DNA of 64,000 nt from Streptomyces cupreus (GCF_014257025.1 NZ_JACMSF010000022.1:1-64000); one strand, 5' to 3'; shown: positions 1-8,234, counted from the first letter of the stretch. Made by a program: numbers and translations. The notes: generated by a model not told the origin, from the letters alone.

Positions 1-27
1 GGACCCCCGCTGTCGGCCCTGAACGGG

Positions 28-215
28 CCTCGTCCTCAAACGCCGGACGGGCTGGGGGTGGCTGGGCTGCGTTGTTCCCAGTGGGTGGGTGGGGGTTTGG
101 GATGGGTGTGGGCTCGTTTTCGAATGCCGTGGGGGGTTGGGGGTGGCTGGGCTGGGTTGTTCCGGGTGGGTGGGTGGGGGTTGGGCTCGTTTTCGAACGC
201 CGTACGGGCTGGGGG
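28..215. repeat. Degenerate G-rich tandem repeats carrying CTCGT..TC(A/G)AA(C/T)GCCG cores
   Basis: Three imperfect units start near 28, 111 and 183, about 70-83 bp apart. Each opens with a core like cctcgtcctcaaacgccg, then ggctcgttttcgaatgccg, then ggctcgttttcgaacgccg. The first two cores are followed by a G-rich tail with several GGGTGGGTGGG tracts. The first core resembles a sequence that recurs between Streptomyces genes, usually downstream of them; that is from memory. The stretch 1-319 holds no convincing gene; the long open frames across it have no ribosome-binding site and read mostly Gly/Trp. Confidence 0.6.
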
Positions 216-319
216 TTGGGATGGCTGTGGGCCCGGCCTCGGCGGCTGGGGTTTTCGGGGGCGGTGGCTCGTGGGGGTGGCTCGTCGGGGGTCGGACCTT
301 TCGTTTCCCCGGTACACCC

Positions 320-511
320 TCAGCGCTCCGTGTGTGTCTCCGCGTCTCTTCTCGCCTGGCTTCTTGCTCTTCTTGCTGGGCCCTTCCAGCCGCAGGTGCA
401 CTGGGCCGTGCAGAACCGGCCCTCTTCGATCGTTGCCGTGCGGTGGGTTGTGGGGGGTGTGGGTCGGGCTTGGTCTTGTGCCACGGGGTCAACCGTACCG
501 AGGGGAGGCAA
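320..511 (-). CDS. Small cysteine-rich CGW-motif protein (hypothetical)
   Basis: A 63-codon frame ends at 320. Its C-terminal half reads CTAQCTCGWKGPARRARSQA and then RRDAETH. A cysteine cluster (C-x3-C-x-CGW) followed by an Arg/Ala-rich helix is a pattern I recall from small Streptomyces proteins, and it suggests a minimal metal-binding knuckle. The start is uncertain: TTG at 511, or GTG at 484 giving 54 residues. Neither has a good ribosome-binding site. It is divergent from the lipoprotein gene. Function unknown; it could be a false gene, but the composition differs clearly from the flanking G-rich repeats. Confidence 0.45.
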   Translation of the reverse strand: MPPLGTVDPVAQDQARPTPPTTHRTATIEEGRFCTAQCTCGWKGPARRARSQARRDAETHTER

Positions 512-520
512 AGGGTTTCC

Positions 521-610
521 ATGGCTGTTCGGGTGCGTTACGAGGGCCCCTCGGTCGTCGTTATGCGGGACGACGGGGGGCCCGTGACGGACGTACCGGC
601 TGGGGGATAG
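521..610 (+). CDS. Possible 29-residue small ORF
   Basis: An ATG-initiated frame (MAVRVRYEGPSVV...) runs to TAG at 610, preceded by a purine-rich ggggaggcaaaggg at 501-514. It ends 7 bp before the lipoprotein start, so it could be a translated leader of that gene. Nothing in it identifies a function and the frame is short enough to be chance. Confidence 0.25.
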   Translation: MAVRVRYEGPSVVVMRDDGGPVTDVPAGG

Positions 611-617
611 GCAGGCG

Positions 618-1454
618 ATGGCGGAGCGGCGGTTCAGGCGGAGGGGAGCGGTTGTCGCGGCGGGGGTCGCGGCGTGTGCGGTGGGTGCCGTCAGTGGGTG
701 CGGGAGTGGTCATGGGGCCGCTCTTGATGACGGTAGGGGTGAGGAGGCTGTTGAGGTTGTGCGGCGGGCCGCCTCCGCGCTTGTCGATGCTCGTAGTTCC
801 AAGGCCCGTACCTCCATGGAGATGGCCACCGGGGGGACCCGGGTCACCATCCGGGGCGAGGGTGTGTACGACTTCCGGCGCCATGTCGGGCGGCTCAAGG
901 TGCTGCTTCCCCAGGATCCTGCCGGGGACTCCTCCCGGCCCATCACCGAACTCCTCGCGCCCGGCGCCCTGTTCATGAAGAACCGCGGTGCCGGCGTTCC
1001 CGCCGACAAGTGGGTACGGGTGGAGACCGCTTCCATGTCGGACGGGAATCTCGTCACCGGTGGGGCCACCGATCCCTTCGCCGCCGCGGAACTTCTTCTT
1101 GGTGCGGAGGCTGTGAGTTATGTGGGGGAGGAGCAGGTCGGCGGGGCCGATGTGACCCACTACCGCGGTACCGCCGATCTGCGGAGGGCCGCCGAGCTTG
1201 CCTCCGACGGGTCCCGGGACTCCCTCGCCGCCGCGGCGAAAGGGTTCGCCACCTCCAAGGTGCCCTTCGATGTGTATCTCGACGACGAGGGGCGCATCCG
1301 GAAGGTCCGGCATCGGTTCAGCTTCGTCAACGGGCAGCAGAAGGACGCCGTGGACGTCGCCTCCACCACCCTGCTCTTCGACTTCGGCGTACCCGTCGTC
1401 GTACGGCTGCCCGACCGCGACGACATCTACGCCGGTCGCATCGCCGAGGAGTGA
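618..1454 (+). CDS. Secreted lipoprotein, LppX/LprG-like
   Basis: The product has 278 residues. It starts with basic residues (MAERRFRRR), a hydrophobic Ala/Val stretch and a lipobox ending SGC around residue 28, so it should be exported and lipid-anchored. The rest has alternating strands and helices with repeated phrases such as FRRHVGRLKVLL and FDVYLDDEGRIRKV, typical of the LolA/LppX-like lipid-binding fold found in actinobacterial lipoproteins. Ligand unknown. The ATG lies shortly after ggggataggcaggcg. It stands alone upstream of a small gene and is not obviously part of the phosphate cluster. Confidence 0.7.
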   Translation: MAERRFRRRGAVVAAGVAACAVGAVSGCGSGHGAALDDGRGEEAVEVVRRAASALVDARSSKARTSMEMATGGTRVTIRGEGVYDFRRHVGRLKVLLPQDPAGDSSRPITELLAPGALFMKNRGAGVPADKWVRVETASMSDGNLVTGGATDPFAAAELLLGAEAVSYVGEEQVGGADVTHYRGTADLRRAAELASDGSRDSLAAAAKGFATSKVPFDVYLDDEGRIRKVRHRFSFVNGQQKDAVDVASTTLLFDFGVPVVVRLPDRDDIYAGRIAEE

Positions 1455-1552
1455 GGATCCTCGACGGTCTTCAAGGACTAGCCCGTCCGTGCCATGCGCG
1501 GTGCGTAGGCCGCTCCCTACTCTAGGAAGTCGGTGACGGCAGAGAAGAGGTG

Positions 1553-1741
1553 ATGCGCGTGGCTCCGGTCGGCGGTACGGCAGTTCAGGACCACGTGGCC
1601 CTCGCCGAGATCGAGTTGTGCGGTGAGCTCATCATCGCGGCCTCGGCTGCCGAGGACCGGCTCAGTCTGGAGAGCATCGACGAGGTGCTGCGGGTGGGGG
1701 AGGAGCGGGAGGGGTGTGACCCCGGCTCCTCCCATCGATGA
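1553..1741 (+). CDS. Conserved small hypothetical protein
   Basis: A 62-residue acidic protein: MRVAPVGGTAVQDHVALAEI, then ELCGELIIAASAAEDRLSLE, then a C-terminal SIDEVLRV. The ribosome-binding sequence agagaagagg lies just upstream; a GTG at 1550 is an alternative start. From memory similar small proteins occur at this place, beside the CsoR gene, in other Streptomyces. It converges on csoR with only 22 bp between stop codons. It has no transmembrane segment or signal peptide. Function unknown; the helical pattern suggests a small soluble protein. Confidence 0.65.
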   Translation: MRVAPVGGTAVQDHVALAEIELCGELIIAASAAEDRLSLESIDEVLRVGEEREGCDPGSSHR

Positions 1742-1763
1742 GTCCCACCGATGATTTTCGGCC

Positions 1764-2096
1764 TCATGTCCGCAGCAGGCGGCCGATCGCCTTCGTCGCC
1801 TCTTCCACCTTCGCGTCGATCTCGTCGCCGCCCTTGACGGCCGCGTCCGCGACGCAGTGGCGCAGGTGCTCCTCCAGCAGCTGGAGGGCGAAGGACTGCA
1901 GGGCCTTCGTCGATGCCGATACCTGAGTAAGTATGTCGATGCAGTAGACGTCCTCGTCGACCATCCGCTGAAGGCCCCGGATCTGGCCCTCGATCCGGCG
2001 CAGGCGCTTGAGGTGCTCGTCCTTCTGCTTGTGATAGCCGTGCGTGGCGTGCTCATGCTCGGAGGGCGCCGTGGCGCCGGCCTCGGTCGTCGTCAT
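1764..2096 (-). CDS. csoR: CsoR-family metal-sensing repressor (DUF156)
   Basis: The product has 110 residues and is an all-helical DNA-binding repressor. Conserved positions Cys52 (VYCID), His77 and Cys81 (EEHLRHC) keep the 25- and 4-residue spacing of the Cu(I) ligands Cys36/His61/Cys65 of M. tuberculosis CsoR, so copper sensing is the likely role. The His-rich N-terminal tail (SEHEHATHGYH) could also bind metal. A perfect dyad lies 15 bp upstream of the start, implying autoregulation. No copper exporter or CopZ gene is adjacent, so any regulon must lie elsewhere in the genome. Confidence 0.85.
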   Translation of the reverse strand: MTTTEAGATAPSEHEHATHGYHKQKDEHLKRLRRIEGQIRGLQRMVDEDVYCIDILTQVSASTKALQSFALQLLEEHLRHCVADAAVKGGDEIDAKVEEATKAIGRLLRT

Positions 2097-2110
2097 CGCG
2101 TCCTCCAGAC

Positions 2111-2131
2111 ATATACCCCTACTGGGTATAT
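2111..2131. promoter_or_regulatory. CsoR-type operator
   Basis: The sequence atataccc-ctact-gggtatat is a perfect 8-bp inverted repeat with a 5-bp spacer. It matches the TACCC...GGGTA pattern of CsoR operators. It sits directly upstream of the csoR start, and a further half-site (ctgggtataggg) lies at about 2146. Confidence 0.75.
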
Positions 2132-2284
2132 CGTACCGAACTTTGCTGGGTATAGGGCCCTTGGTACGCCCCCGTGCTGATCACTGTGCCCGATGGGCGA
2201 CACTGGGGGGCGGCCCATTAGCCGTGGCCGGATGATGCGCCTAGCATCAGCCTGACCGAAACCGAAGCACCCCGAGGACCCCAC

Positions 2285-2905
2285 GTGCGCTTTCGTCTGA
2301 CCCCCAGGGAGACGAGCTTCTACGACATGTTCGCCGCGTCCGCGGACAACATCGTCACGGGCTCGAAACTCCTCATGGAACTGCTCGGGGCGGACGCTTC
2401 CGCCCGGGCCGAGATCGCAGAGCGTATGCGGGCAGCGGAACACGCCGGTGACGACGCCACACACGCGATCTTCCACCAGCTGAACTCCTCGTTCATCACG
2501 CCCTTCGACCGCGAGGACATCTACTCCCTCGCGTCGTCCCTCGACGACATCATGGACTTCATGGAGGAGGCCGTCGACCTGGTCGTCCTCTATAACGTCG
2601 AGGAACTGCCCAAGGGTGTCGAGCAGCAGATCGAGGTGCTCGCCAGGGCCGCCGAGCTGACCGCCGAGGCCATGCCCAATCTGCGGACCATGGACAACCT
2701 CACCGAGTACTGGATCGAGGTCAACCGGCTGGAGAACCAGGCCGACCAGATCCACCGCAAGCTCCTCGCGCACCTCTTCAACGGCAAGTACGACGCCATC
2801 GAGGTCCTCAAGCTCAAGCAGATCGTGGATGTCCTGGAAGAAGCCGCCGACGCGTTCGAGCACGTGGCGAACACGGTGGAGACGATCGCCGTGAAGGAGT
2901 CCTGA
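2285..2905 (+). CDS. DUF47 (PhoU-like) partner of the phosphate transporter
   Basis: The product has 206 residues and is entirely helical, belonging to the DUF47/YkaA family of PhoU-like proteins that are encoded next to Pit transporters. Conserved acidic segments such as EHAGDDATHAI, DREDIYSLASSLDDIMD and ENQADQIHRKLL would form metal-binding sites between helical bundles. The start is GTG at 2285 (MRFRLTPRETSFYDMF). The stop is 8 bp from the pit gene, so the two are co-transcribed. The family is thought to modulate low-affinity phosphate uptake in the cytoplasm. Confidence 0.88.
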   Translation: MRFRLTPRETSFYDMFAASADNIVTGSKLLMELLGADASARAEIAERMRAAEHAGDDATHAIFHQLNSSFITPFDREDIYSLASSLDDIMDFMEEAVDLVVLYNVEELPKGVEQQIEVLARAAELTAEAMPNLRTMDNLTEYWIEVNRLENQADQIHRKLLAHLFNGKYDAIEVLKLKQIVDVLEEAADAFEHVANTVETIAVKES

Positions 2906-2913
2906 GCGCGTCC

Positions 2914-3912
2914 ATGGACACCTTCGCTCTGGTCGTGACCATCGCGGTCGCGCTCTTCTTCACGTACACCAACGGCTTCCACGACTCGGCGAACGCCATC
3001 GCCACGTCCGTCTCCACCCGGGCGCTCACTCCTCGGGCCGCGCTGCTCATGGCCGCGGTGATGAATCTCGGCGGCGCCTTCCTGGGGTCGGGTGTCGCCA
3101 AGACCGTCAGTGAGGGTCTGATCGAGACGCCCGAGGGCTCGAAGGGGATGGGGATTCTCTTCGCCGCGCTGGTGGGCGCCATTACCTGGAACCTCATCAC
3201 CTGGTACTTCGGGCTGCCCTCGTCCTCGTCCCATGCGCTGTTCGGCGGCATGGTGGGGGCCGCGCTCGCGGGCGGGACCACCGTGTACTGGGACGGTGTG
3301 CTGGAGAAGATCGTCATCCCGATGTTCGTCTCGCCGCTGGTGGGGCTCGGGGTCGGCTACCTCGTCATGACCGCCATCATGTGGATATTCCGGCGGGCCA
3401 ATCCGCACAAGGCCAAGCGCGGGTTCCGCATAGCGCAGACGGTGTCCGCGGCGGGCATGGCCCTCGGTCATGGTCTCCAGGACGCCCAGAAGACCATGGG
3501 CATCGTGGTGATGGCTCTGGTCATCGCCGATGTCGAGGACTACGGCGATCCGATCCCGGTGTGGGTGAAGATCGTCTGCGCCGTGATGCTGTCGCTCGGT
3601 ACGTATGCCGGTGGCTGGCGGATCATGCGGACGCTGGGGCGGAAGATCATCGAGCTGGACCCGCCGCAGGGCTTCGCGGCCGAGACCACCGGTGCGTCGA
3701 TCATGTTCACCACGGCGTTCCTGTTCAAGGCGCCGATCTCGACCACCCACGTCATCACCTCCGCCATCATGGGCGTCGGCGCGACCAAGCGTCTGAACGC
3801 GGTGCGCTGGGGGGTCGCCAAGAACATCGTCCTCGGGTGGTTCATCACCATGCCGGCCGCGGCGCTGGTGGCCGCGGGGGCGTTCGGGGTCGTGCACCTC
3901 GCGTTCCTGTAG
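2914..3912 (+). CDS. pit: Low-affinity inorganic phosphate transporter, PiT family
   Basis: The product has 332 residues and about nine to ten hydrophobic segments. Both PiT signatures are present: TNGFHDSANAIATSVSTRAL near residue 24 and FKAPISTTHVITSAIMG near residue 269. This is a proton- or cation-coupled phosphate (metal-phosphate) carrier of the inner membrane. It follows the DUF47 gene closely. It faces pstB convergently across a two-hairpin terminator, so the low- and high-affinity Pi systems sit back to back. By position it corresponds to S. coelicolor pitH1. Confidence 0.92.
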   Translation: MDTFALVVTIAVALFFTYTNGFHDSANAIATSVSTRALTPRAALLMAAVMNLGGAFLGSGVAKTVSEGLIETPEGSKGMGILFAALVGAITWNLITWYFGLPSSSSHALFGGMVGAALAGGTTVYWDGVLEKIVIPMFVSPLVGLGVGYLVMTAIMWIFRRANPHKAKRGFRIAQTVSAAGMALGHGLQDAQKTMGIVVMALVIADVEDYGDPIPVWVKIVCAVMLSLGTYAGGWRIMRTLGRKIIELDPPQGFAAETTGASIMFTTAFLFKAPISTTHVITSAIMGVGATKRLNAVRWGVAKNIVLGWFITMPAAALVAAGAFGVVHLAFL

Positions 3913-3949
3913 CGGACACGGCGAGCGAGCGGACGTACTGCAGAAACGA

Positions 3950-4033
3950 CTCAGCAGGCAGGTCGGCGCACCGGCCCGCCTGCTTGAGCAATGAAACAGG
4001 CCCGCCCCCCGGGAGCCAGGGGGCGGGCCCTTA
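3950..4033. terminator. Two hairpins between convergent pit and pstB
   Basis: The first stem pairs ctcagcaggc (from 3950) with gcctgcttgag (to 3988), with one bulge. The second is a perfect 11-bp stem: ggcccgccccc at 3999-4009 pairs with gggggcgggcc at 4019-4029, followed by cttat. It would terminate both convergent transcripts. Confidence 0.75.
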
Positions 4034-4090
4034 TCTGCCTCGCGGTGGCACCGCCATGCAGCACCGCGAGGGGTCCAACCGGACTTCGGC

Positions 4091-4867
4091 TCAGCCGAAG
4101 CGGCCCGAGATGTAGTCCTCGGTGGCCTGGACCGACGGGTTGGAGAAGATGCGCTCCGTGTCGTCGATCTCGATCAGCTTGCCGGGCTGGCCGACGGCCG
4201 CCAGGTTGAAGAAGGCGGTGCGGTCCGAGACACGGGCCGCCTGCTGCATGTTGTGCGTCACGATGACGATCGTGAAGCGCTCCTTCAGCTCGCCGATCAG
4301 GTCCTCGATGGCGAGGGTGGAGATCGGGTCCAGGGCCGAGCAGGGCTCGTCCATGAGCAGGACCTTCGGCTCGACCGCGATGGCGCGGGCGATGCACAGA
4401 CGCTGCTGCTGACCACCGGACAGACCCGAACCCGGCTTGTTCAGGCGGTCCTTGACCTCGTTCCAGAGGTTGGCGCCCTTGAGGGACTTCTCGACGATGT
4501 CGTCGAGCTGGGACTTCTTGTACGAGCCGTTCAGCTTCAGGCCGGCCGCGACGTTGTCGTAGACCGACATCGTCGGGAACGGGTTCGGGCGCTGGAAGAC
4601 CATGCCGACCTCGCGCCGCACGGAGACCGGGTCGACCCCGGCGCCGTACAGGTTCTCGTCGTCGAGCATGACCTTGCCCTCGACCCGGCCGCCGGGGGTG
4701 ACCTCGTGCATGCGGTTGAGGGTGCGCAGGAAGGTGGACTTGCCGCAGCCGGAGGGGCCGATGAAGGCGGTCACGGAGCGGGGCTCGACGGTCATCGAGA
4801 TGTCTTCGATGGCGCGGAAGGAGCCGTAGTAGGCGCTGAGGCCGCTTACGTCGATTCGCTTGGCCAT
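4091..4867 (-). CDS. pstB: Phosphate ABC transporter ATP-binding protein PstB
   Basis: The product has 258 residues. Walker A GPSGCGKST lies near residues 38-46, followed by the Q-loop (VFQRPNPFP), the signature LSGGQQQR near 149 and Walker B VLLMDEP near 169-175. PNPFPTMSVYDNV and the H-loop (VTHNMQQA) are typical of PstB. It energises high-affinity Pi import through PstC/PstA. The start MAKRIDVSGL is the family's usual one; an upstream in-frame extension to 4939 has no recognisable sequence. It is the last gene of pstSCAB, 81 bp after pstA. Confidence 0.96.
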   Translation of the reverse strand: MAKRIDVSGLSAYYGSFRAIEDISMTVEPRSVTAFIGPSGCGKSTFLRTLNRMHEVTPGGRVEGKVMLDDENLYGAGVDPVSVRREVGMVFQRPNPFPTMSVYDNVAAGLKLNGSYKKSQLDDIVEKSLKGANLWNEVKDRLNKPGSGLSGGQQQRLCIARAIAVEPKVLLMDEPCSALDPISTLAIEDLIGELKERFTIVIVTHNMQQAARVSDRTAFFNLAAVGQPGKLIEIDDTERIFSNPSVQATEDYISGRFG

Positions 4868-4948
4868 GGGTATCACTGCTTCTTTCGGGAAAAGTCTTTC
4901 GATCGGTCGCTGTATGGCCCCACGCGGCGGTAGCCGCATGTCGTCGCT

Positions 4949-6001
4949 TTAGCGACCGGTCTTCGGCGACTTCCAGCGGGCGATGCCGCGGGCCGCCAGG
5001 TTCAGGATCATCACGAAGGCGATCAGGGTGAGAGCCGCGGCCCAGGCGCGGTCGTACGCCGCTTCCGAGCCCGCGCTGTTCGCGTACTGCTGGTAGATGT
5101 ACAGCGGCAGCGACGCCTGCGCCCCTTCGAAGGGGTTGTTGTTGATGAACGGGTTGCCGAACACCAGCAGCAGGACGGGCGCGGTCTCACCGGCGATACG
5201 GGCGACCGCCAGCATCACACCGGTGGTGATACCGCCGAGCGCGGTCGGCAGGACCACCTTCAGGATGGTGCGCCACTTGGGCACGCCCAGGGCCAGGGAC
5301 GCCTCGCGCAGCTCGTTCGGGACGAGCTTGAGCATCTCCTCCGTGGAGCGGACCACGACCGGCATCATCAGGATCGCGAGGGCCAGGGCGCCCGCGAAGC
5401 CGGAGAAGCTCATGTCGAAGATCAGCAGGAGGCTGAGGATGAACAGACCGGCGACGATCGACGGGATGCCGGTCATCACGTCGACGAAGAAGGTGACGGC
5501 GCGGGCCAGATGGCCGCGGCCGTACTCGACCAGGTAGATCGCGGTGAGCACACCGATCGGCACGGCGATCAGGGTGGCGATGCCGACCTGTTCGAGGGTG
5601 CCGATGATGGCGGCGTAGATGCCGCCGCCCGGCTCGGTGTCGGAGACCACGCCCATGGAGTGGCTCAGGAAGTAGCCGTCGAGGACCTTCGAGCCGCGCT
5701 TGACGGTCTCCCACACCAGCGAGGCGAGGGGCACCACGGCGATGATGAAGGCGACCCAGACCATCGAGGTCGCGATGCGGTCCTTGGCCTGACGCTTGCC
5801 CTCGACGCCGGCGGCGATGAAGTACGTGCCGAAGACGAAGAGCAGCGCGGCGATCAGACCCCACTGGATCTTGCTCTCGATGCCGGTGGCCACGCAGAGG
5901 CCGATGGAGACGGCGACGGAGCCGACCGCGATGGCCCAGGGGGACCACTTGGGCAGTCGGGCGCCCTGGAGGGAGCTGGGGTGCTGGACGAGAGTGCTCA
6001 T
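4949..6001 (-). CDS. pstA: Phosphate ABC transporter permease PstA
   Basis: The product has 350 residues and six or more hydrophobic segments. The binding-protein-dependent transport permease domain includes the EAA loop (LREASLALGVPKWRTILKVV). There is a long N-terminal region with two extra hydrophobic segments before the ABC permease core, usual for actinobacterial PstA. Its ATG overlaps the pstC stop by 4 bases (ATGA), giving translational coupling. It forms the membrane channel with PstC. Confidence 0.95.
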   Translation of the reverse strand: MSTLVQHPSSLQGARLPKWSPWAIAVGSVAVSIGLCVATGIESKIQWGLIAALLFVFGTYFIAAGVEGKRQAKDRIATSMVWVAFIIAVVPLASLVWETVKRGSKVLDGYFLSHSMGVVSDTEPGGGIYAAIIGTLEQVGIATLIAVPIGVLTAIYLVEYGRGHLARAVTFFVDVMTGIPSIVAGLFILSLLLIFDMSFSGFAGALALAILMMPVVVRSTEEMLKLVPNELREASLALGVPKWRTILKVVLPTALGGITTGVMLAVARIAGETAPVLLLVFGNPFINNNPFEGAQASLPLYIYQQYANSAGSEAAYDRAWAAALTLIAFVMILNLAARGIARWKSPKTGR

Positions 6002-7005
6002 GCGTTGGCCCCCGAGTACTCCTTGCGGCGGGCGATGATCGCGCGCGCCGCGCCGTTGACCAGCAGGGTGATGACGAACAGGACGAGACCGGAGGCGATC
6101 AGCGCGTCCCGGCCGAACTCGTCCGCCTCACCGAACTTGCTGGCGATGTTCTGGGCGAAGGTGCCGCCACCCGGGTTGAGCAGGCTGCCGTGGATCAGGA
6201 AGTCCGGGGAGAGCACGGTGGCGACGGCCATCGTCTCGCCGAGCGCGCGGCCGAGGCCGAGCATCGACGCGGAGATCACGCCGGAGCGGCCGAAGGGCAG
6301 CACCGCCATGCGGATGACCTCCCAGCGCGTGGCGCCGAGGGCCAGGGCGGCCTCTTCGTGCATCTGCGGGACCTGCTTGAACACCTCGCGGCTCACGTTG
6401 GTGATGATCGGCAGGATCATGATCGCGAGCAGGATGCCGACCGTGAGCATCGAACGGGGGGCGCCGCCCTCCCAGTCGAAGATTCCGGTCCAGCTGAAGT
6501 AGTCGTTCAGCCAGCCGAACAGGCCGTCCATGTGCGGTACGAGGATCAGGGCGCCCCACAGGCCGTACACGATGGACGGCACCGCGGCGAGCAGGTCGAT
6601 CACGTAGGCGATCGGACCGCTCAGCTTGCGCGGGGCGTAGTGGGTGAGGAACAGCGCGATGGCGACGGCGACCGGGACCGCGATCACCATGGCGATGATC
6701 GAGGAGATGATCGTGCCGTAGGCCAGGACGGCGATGCCGAAGACCGGCTCGGTGCCGGCGGTGTTCCACTCGAAGGTCGTGAGGAAGTTGCCCTCGTCCT
6801 TGCTGATGGCGACGGCGGCCCGCCAGGTGAGGAAGACCGCGATGGCGGCCATGATCACCAGCAGGAAGATGCCGGAGCCACGGGCGAGACCGAGGAAGAC
6901 CCGGTCGCCGGGACGGGTGGCGCCGCGGGCGTTGCGCTTGCGCTCGGCCACGGTCGGCTGCGGTGGGGGAGGGGGGGTTTGGATGTTCTTGGTGGTTATG
7001 TCCAT
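5998..7005 (-). CDS. pstC: Phosphate ABC transporter permease PstC
   Basis: The product has 335 residues. It has a short cytoplasmic Pro-rich tail (TPPPPPQP), then six predicted membrane helices. The EAA motif reads EEAALALGATRWEVIRMAVL. Phrases such as LLAAVPSIVYGLWG and GLGRALGETMAVA are diagnostic of PstC. The ATG at 7005 gives MDITTKNIQ; a longer frame to 7104 would run through the upstream hairpin and is not used. The gap to pstS is about 100 bp and contains a stem-loop. Confidence 0.95.
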   Translation of the reverse strand: MDITTKNIQTPPPPPQPTVAERKRNARGATRPGDRVFLGLARGSGIFLLVIMAAIAVFLTWRAAVAISKDEGNFLTTFEWNTAGTEPVFGIAVLAYGTIISSIIAMVIAVPVAVAIALFLTHYAPRKLSGPIAYVIDLLAAVPSIVYGLWGALILVPHMDGLFGWLNDYFSWTGIFDWEGGAPRSMLTVGILLAIMILPIITNVSREVFKQVPQMHEEAALALGATRWEVIRMAVLPFGRSGVISASMLGLGRALGETMAVATVLSPDFLIHGSLLNPGGGTFAQNIASKFGEADEFGRDALIASGLVLFVITLLVNGAARAIIARRKEYSGANA

Positions 7006-7067
7006 CGGGTTCTCCGGTCTGCGGCGCCCTCGATGGTGGAGGGCTCCTGGCGGCGGTGCACCGGACG

Positions 7068-7102
7068 GTGCGGCCCGACCCCGCGGGGGGACCGGGCCGC
7101 AC
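7068..7102 (-). terminator. Stem-loop between pstS and pstC (attenuator or 3' stabiliser)
   Basis: A perfect 10-bp stem pairs gtgcggcccg (7068-7077) with cgggccgcac (7093-7102), immediately after the pstS stop. No T-tract follows. In pst operons such hairpins cap or stabilise a pstS monocistron, so the binding protein can be made in excess of the permease. That role is inferred here. Confidence 0.6.
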
Positions 7103-7109
7103 ACTCAGG

Positions 7110-8234
7110 TCAGTTCAGGCCCGCGACGGTCTCGCGGACCTTGGTGATGATGTCGTCGGGCATGGGGGCGTAGTCGTTCTCGGTGAGGATCTTCTGGCCG
7201 TCCTCGCTGGCGATGTAGGTCAGGAACGCCTTGACGGTCGGCAGGGTCTCCGCCTTGTTGCCCTTGTCGCAGACGATCTCGTACGTCACCAGGGTGATCG
7301 GGTAGGCGCCGTCGGCCTTGGTGGCGTAGTTGAGCTCCAGGGACAGGTCCTTGCCGGTGCCGACGACCTTGGCGTCCGCGATGGCGGCGGTGGCACCGTC
7401 GACGGAGGCCTTGACCGGCTCGGCCGCGCCCGTGTCGATGGCGACGACGGAGGAGTCCTTGGCGTAGGAGAGCTCCATGTAGCTGATCGCGCCGGAGGTC
7501 TGCTTGACCTGCTGGGCGACACCGGAGGAACCGGACGCGGACTGGCCGCCGGGAGCGGTCCAGGCCTTGCCGCCCTCGTACTTCCAGTTGTCCGGGGTGG
7601 TGGCGATCAGGTACTTGGTGAAGTTGTCCGTGGTGCCGGACTCGTCCGAGCGGTGGAACGCCTGGATCTTGAGGTCGGGCAGCTTCGCGTCGGGGTTCAG
7701 CTTCGCGATCGCCGGGTCGTTCCAGTTCTTGATCTTGTCGCTGAAGATCTTCGCCAGGGTCGGCGCGTCCAGGACGAGGTTGTCGACACCCTCGACGTTG
7801 TACGAGATGGCGATCGGGCCGCCGACCATCGGCAGGTCGATGCCCTGGCCGCCCTCGCAGACCTCCTTGGAGGCGGTGACCTCTTCGGGCTTCAGGGCCG
7901 AGTCGGAGCCGGCGAAGGCGACCGTGCCCTGGGTGAACGCGGTGACACCGGCGCCGGAGCCGCCGCCCTTGTAGTTGATCTGGACGCCCGAGCAGGCGGC
8001 GGTGAACTGCTTCACCCACGCGTCGATCGCGTTCTTCTGCGCGGACGAGCCGTCGGCGAGCAGCTGGCCCTTGGCGTCGTCGCACTTGATGTTGCCGGCC
8101 GCGGCGCTGGTGGTGGCGTCGCCGCTGCCGGTGTCGCCGGTGTCGTCGGAGCCGCACGCCGTGAGGGCCAGGGCGCCGGAGACGGCGAGAGCACCGAGAG
8201 CGAGGGCCCGCCGGTTCATGCGCTGAAGCTTCAC
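7110..8234 (-). CDS. pstS: Phosphate-binding lipoprotein PstS
   Basis: The product has 374 residues. The basic start (VKLQRMNRRA), a hydrophobic stretch and lipobox LTACGS mark a lipoprotein. Phosphate-binding loops are visible: ADGSSAQKNAIDAW, GGSGAGVTAFTQG, FAGSDSALKP and HRSDESGTTDNFTKYL. GTG at 8234 is chosen because aaggaa lies about 10 bases upstream; ATG at 8219 is an alternative. A PHO box lies 116-159 bp upstream. It is the first gene of pstSCAB and captures Pi outside the membrane. Confidence 0.96.
   Translation of the reverse strand: MKLQRMNRRALALGALAVSGALALTACGSDDTGDTGSGDATTSAAAGNIKCDDAKGQLLADGSSAQKNAIDAWVKQFTAACSGVQINYKGGGSGAGVTAFTQGTVAFAGSDSALKPEEVTASKEVCEGGQGIDLPMVGGPIAISYNVEGVDNLVLDAPTLAKIFSDKIKNWNDPAIAKLNPDAKLPDLKIQAFHRSDESGTTDNFTKYLIATTPDNWKYEGGKAWTAPGGQSASGSSGVAQQVKQTSGAISYMELSYAKDSSVVAIDTGAAEPVKASVDGATAAIADAKVVGTGKDLSLELNYATKADGAYPITLVTYEIVCDKGNKAETLPTVKAFLTYIASEDGQKILTENDYAPMPDDIITKVRETVAGLN

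Noticed and set aside
58..978. Long plus-strand frames through the first 600 bases
   Set aside because: Gly/Trp/Val-rich translation of G-tracts, no ribosome-binding site, and they conflict with the lipoprotein gene in another frame.
2590..3897. 435-codon minus-strand open frame opposite the DUF47 and pit genes
   Set aside because: Its product is His/Arg/Gly-rich without domain character, and the plus-strand frames are unmistakable families; it is an antisense frame caused by high GC.
5510..6502. Plus-strand frame opposite pstA and pstC
   Set aside because: Asp/Gly/His-rich antisense frame; both opposing genes are clear permeases.
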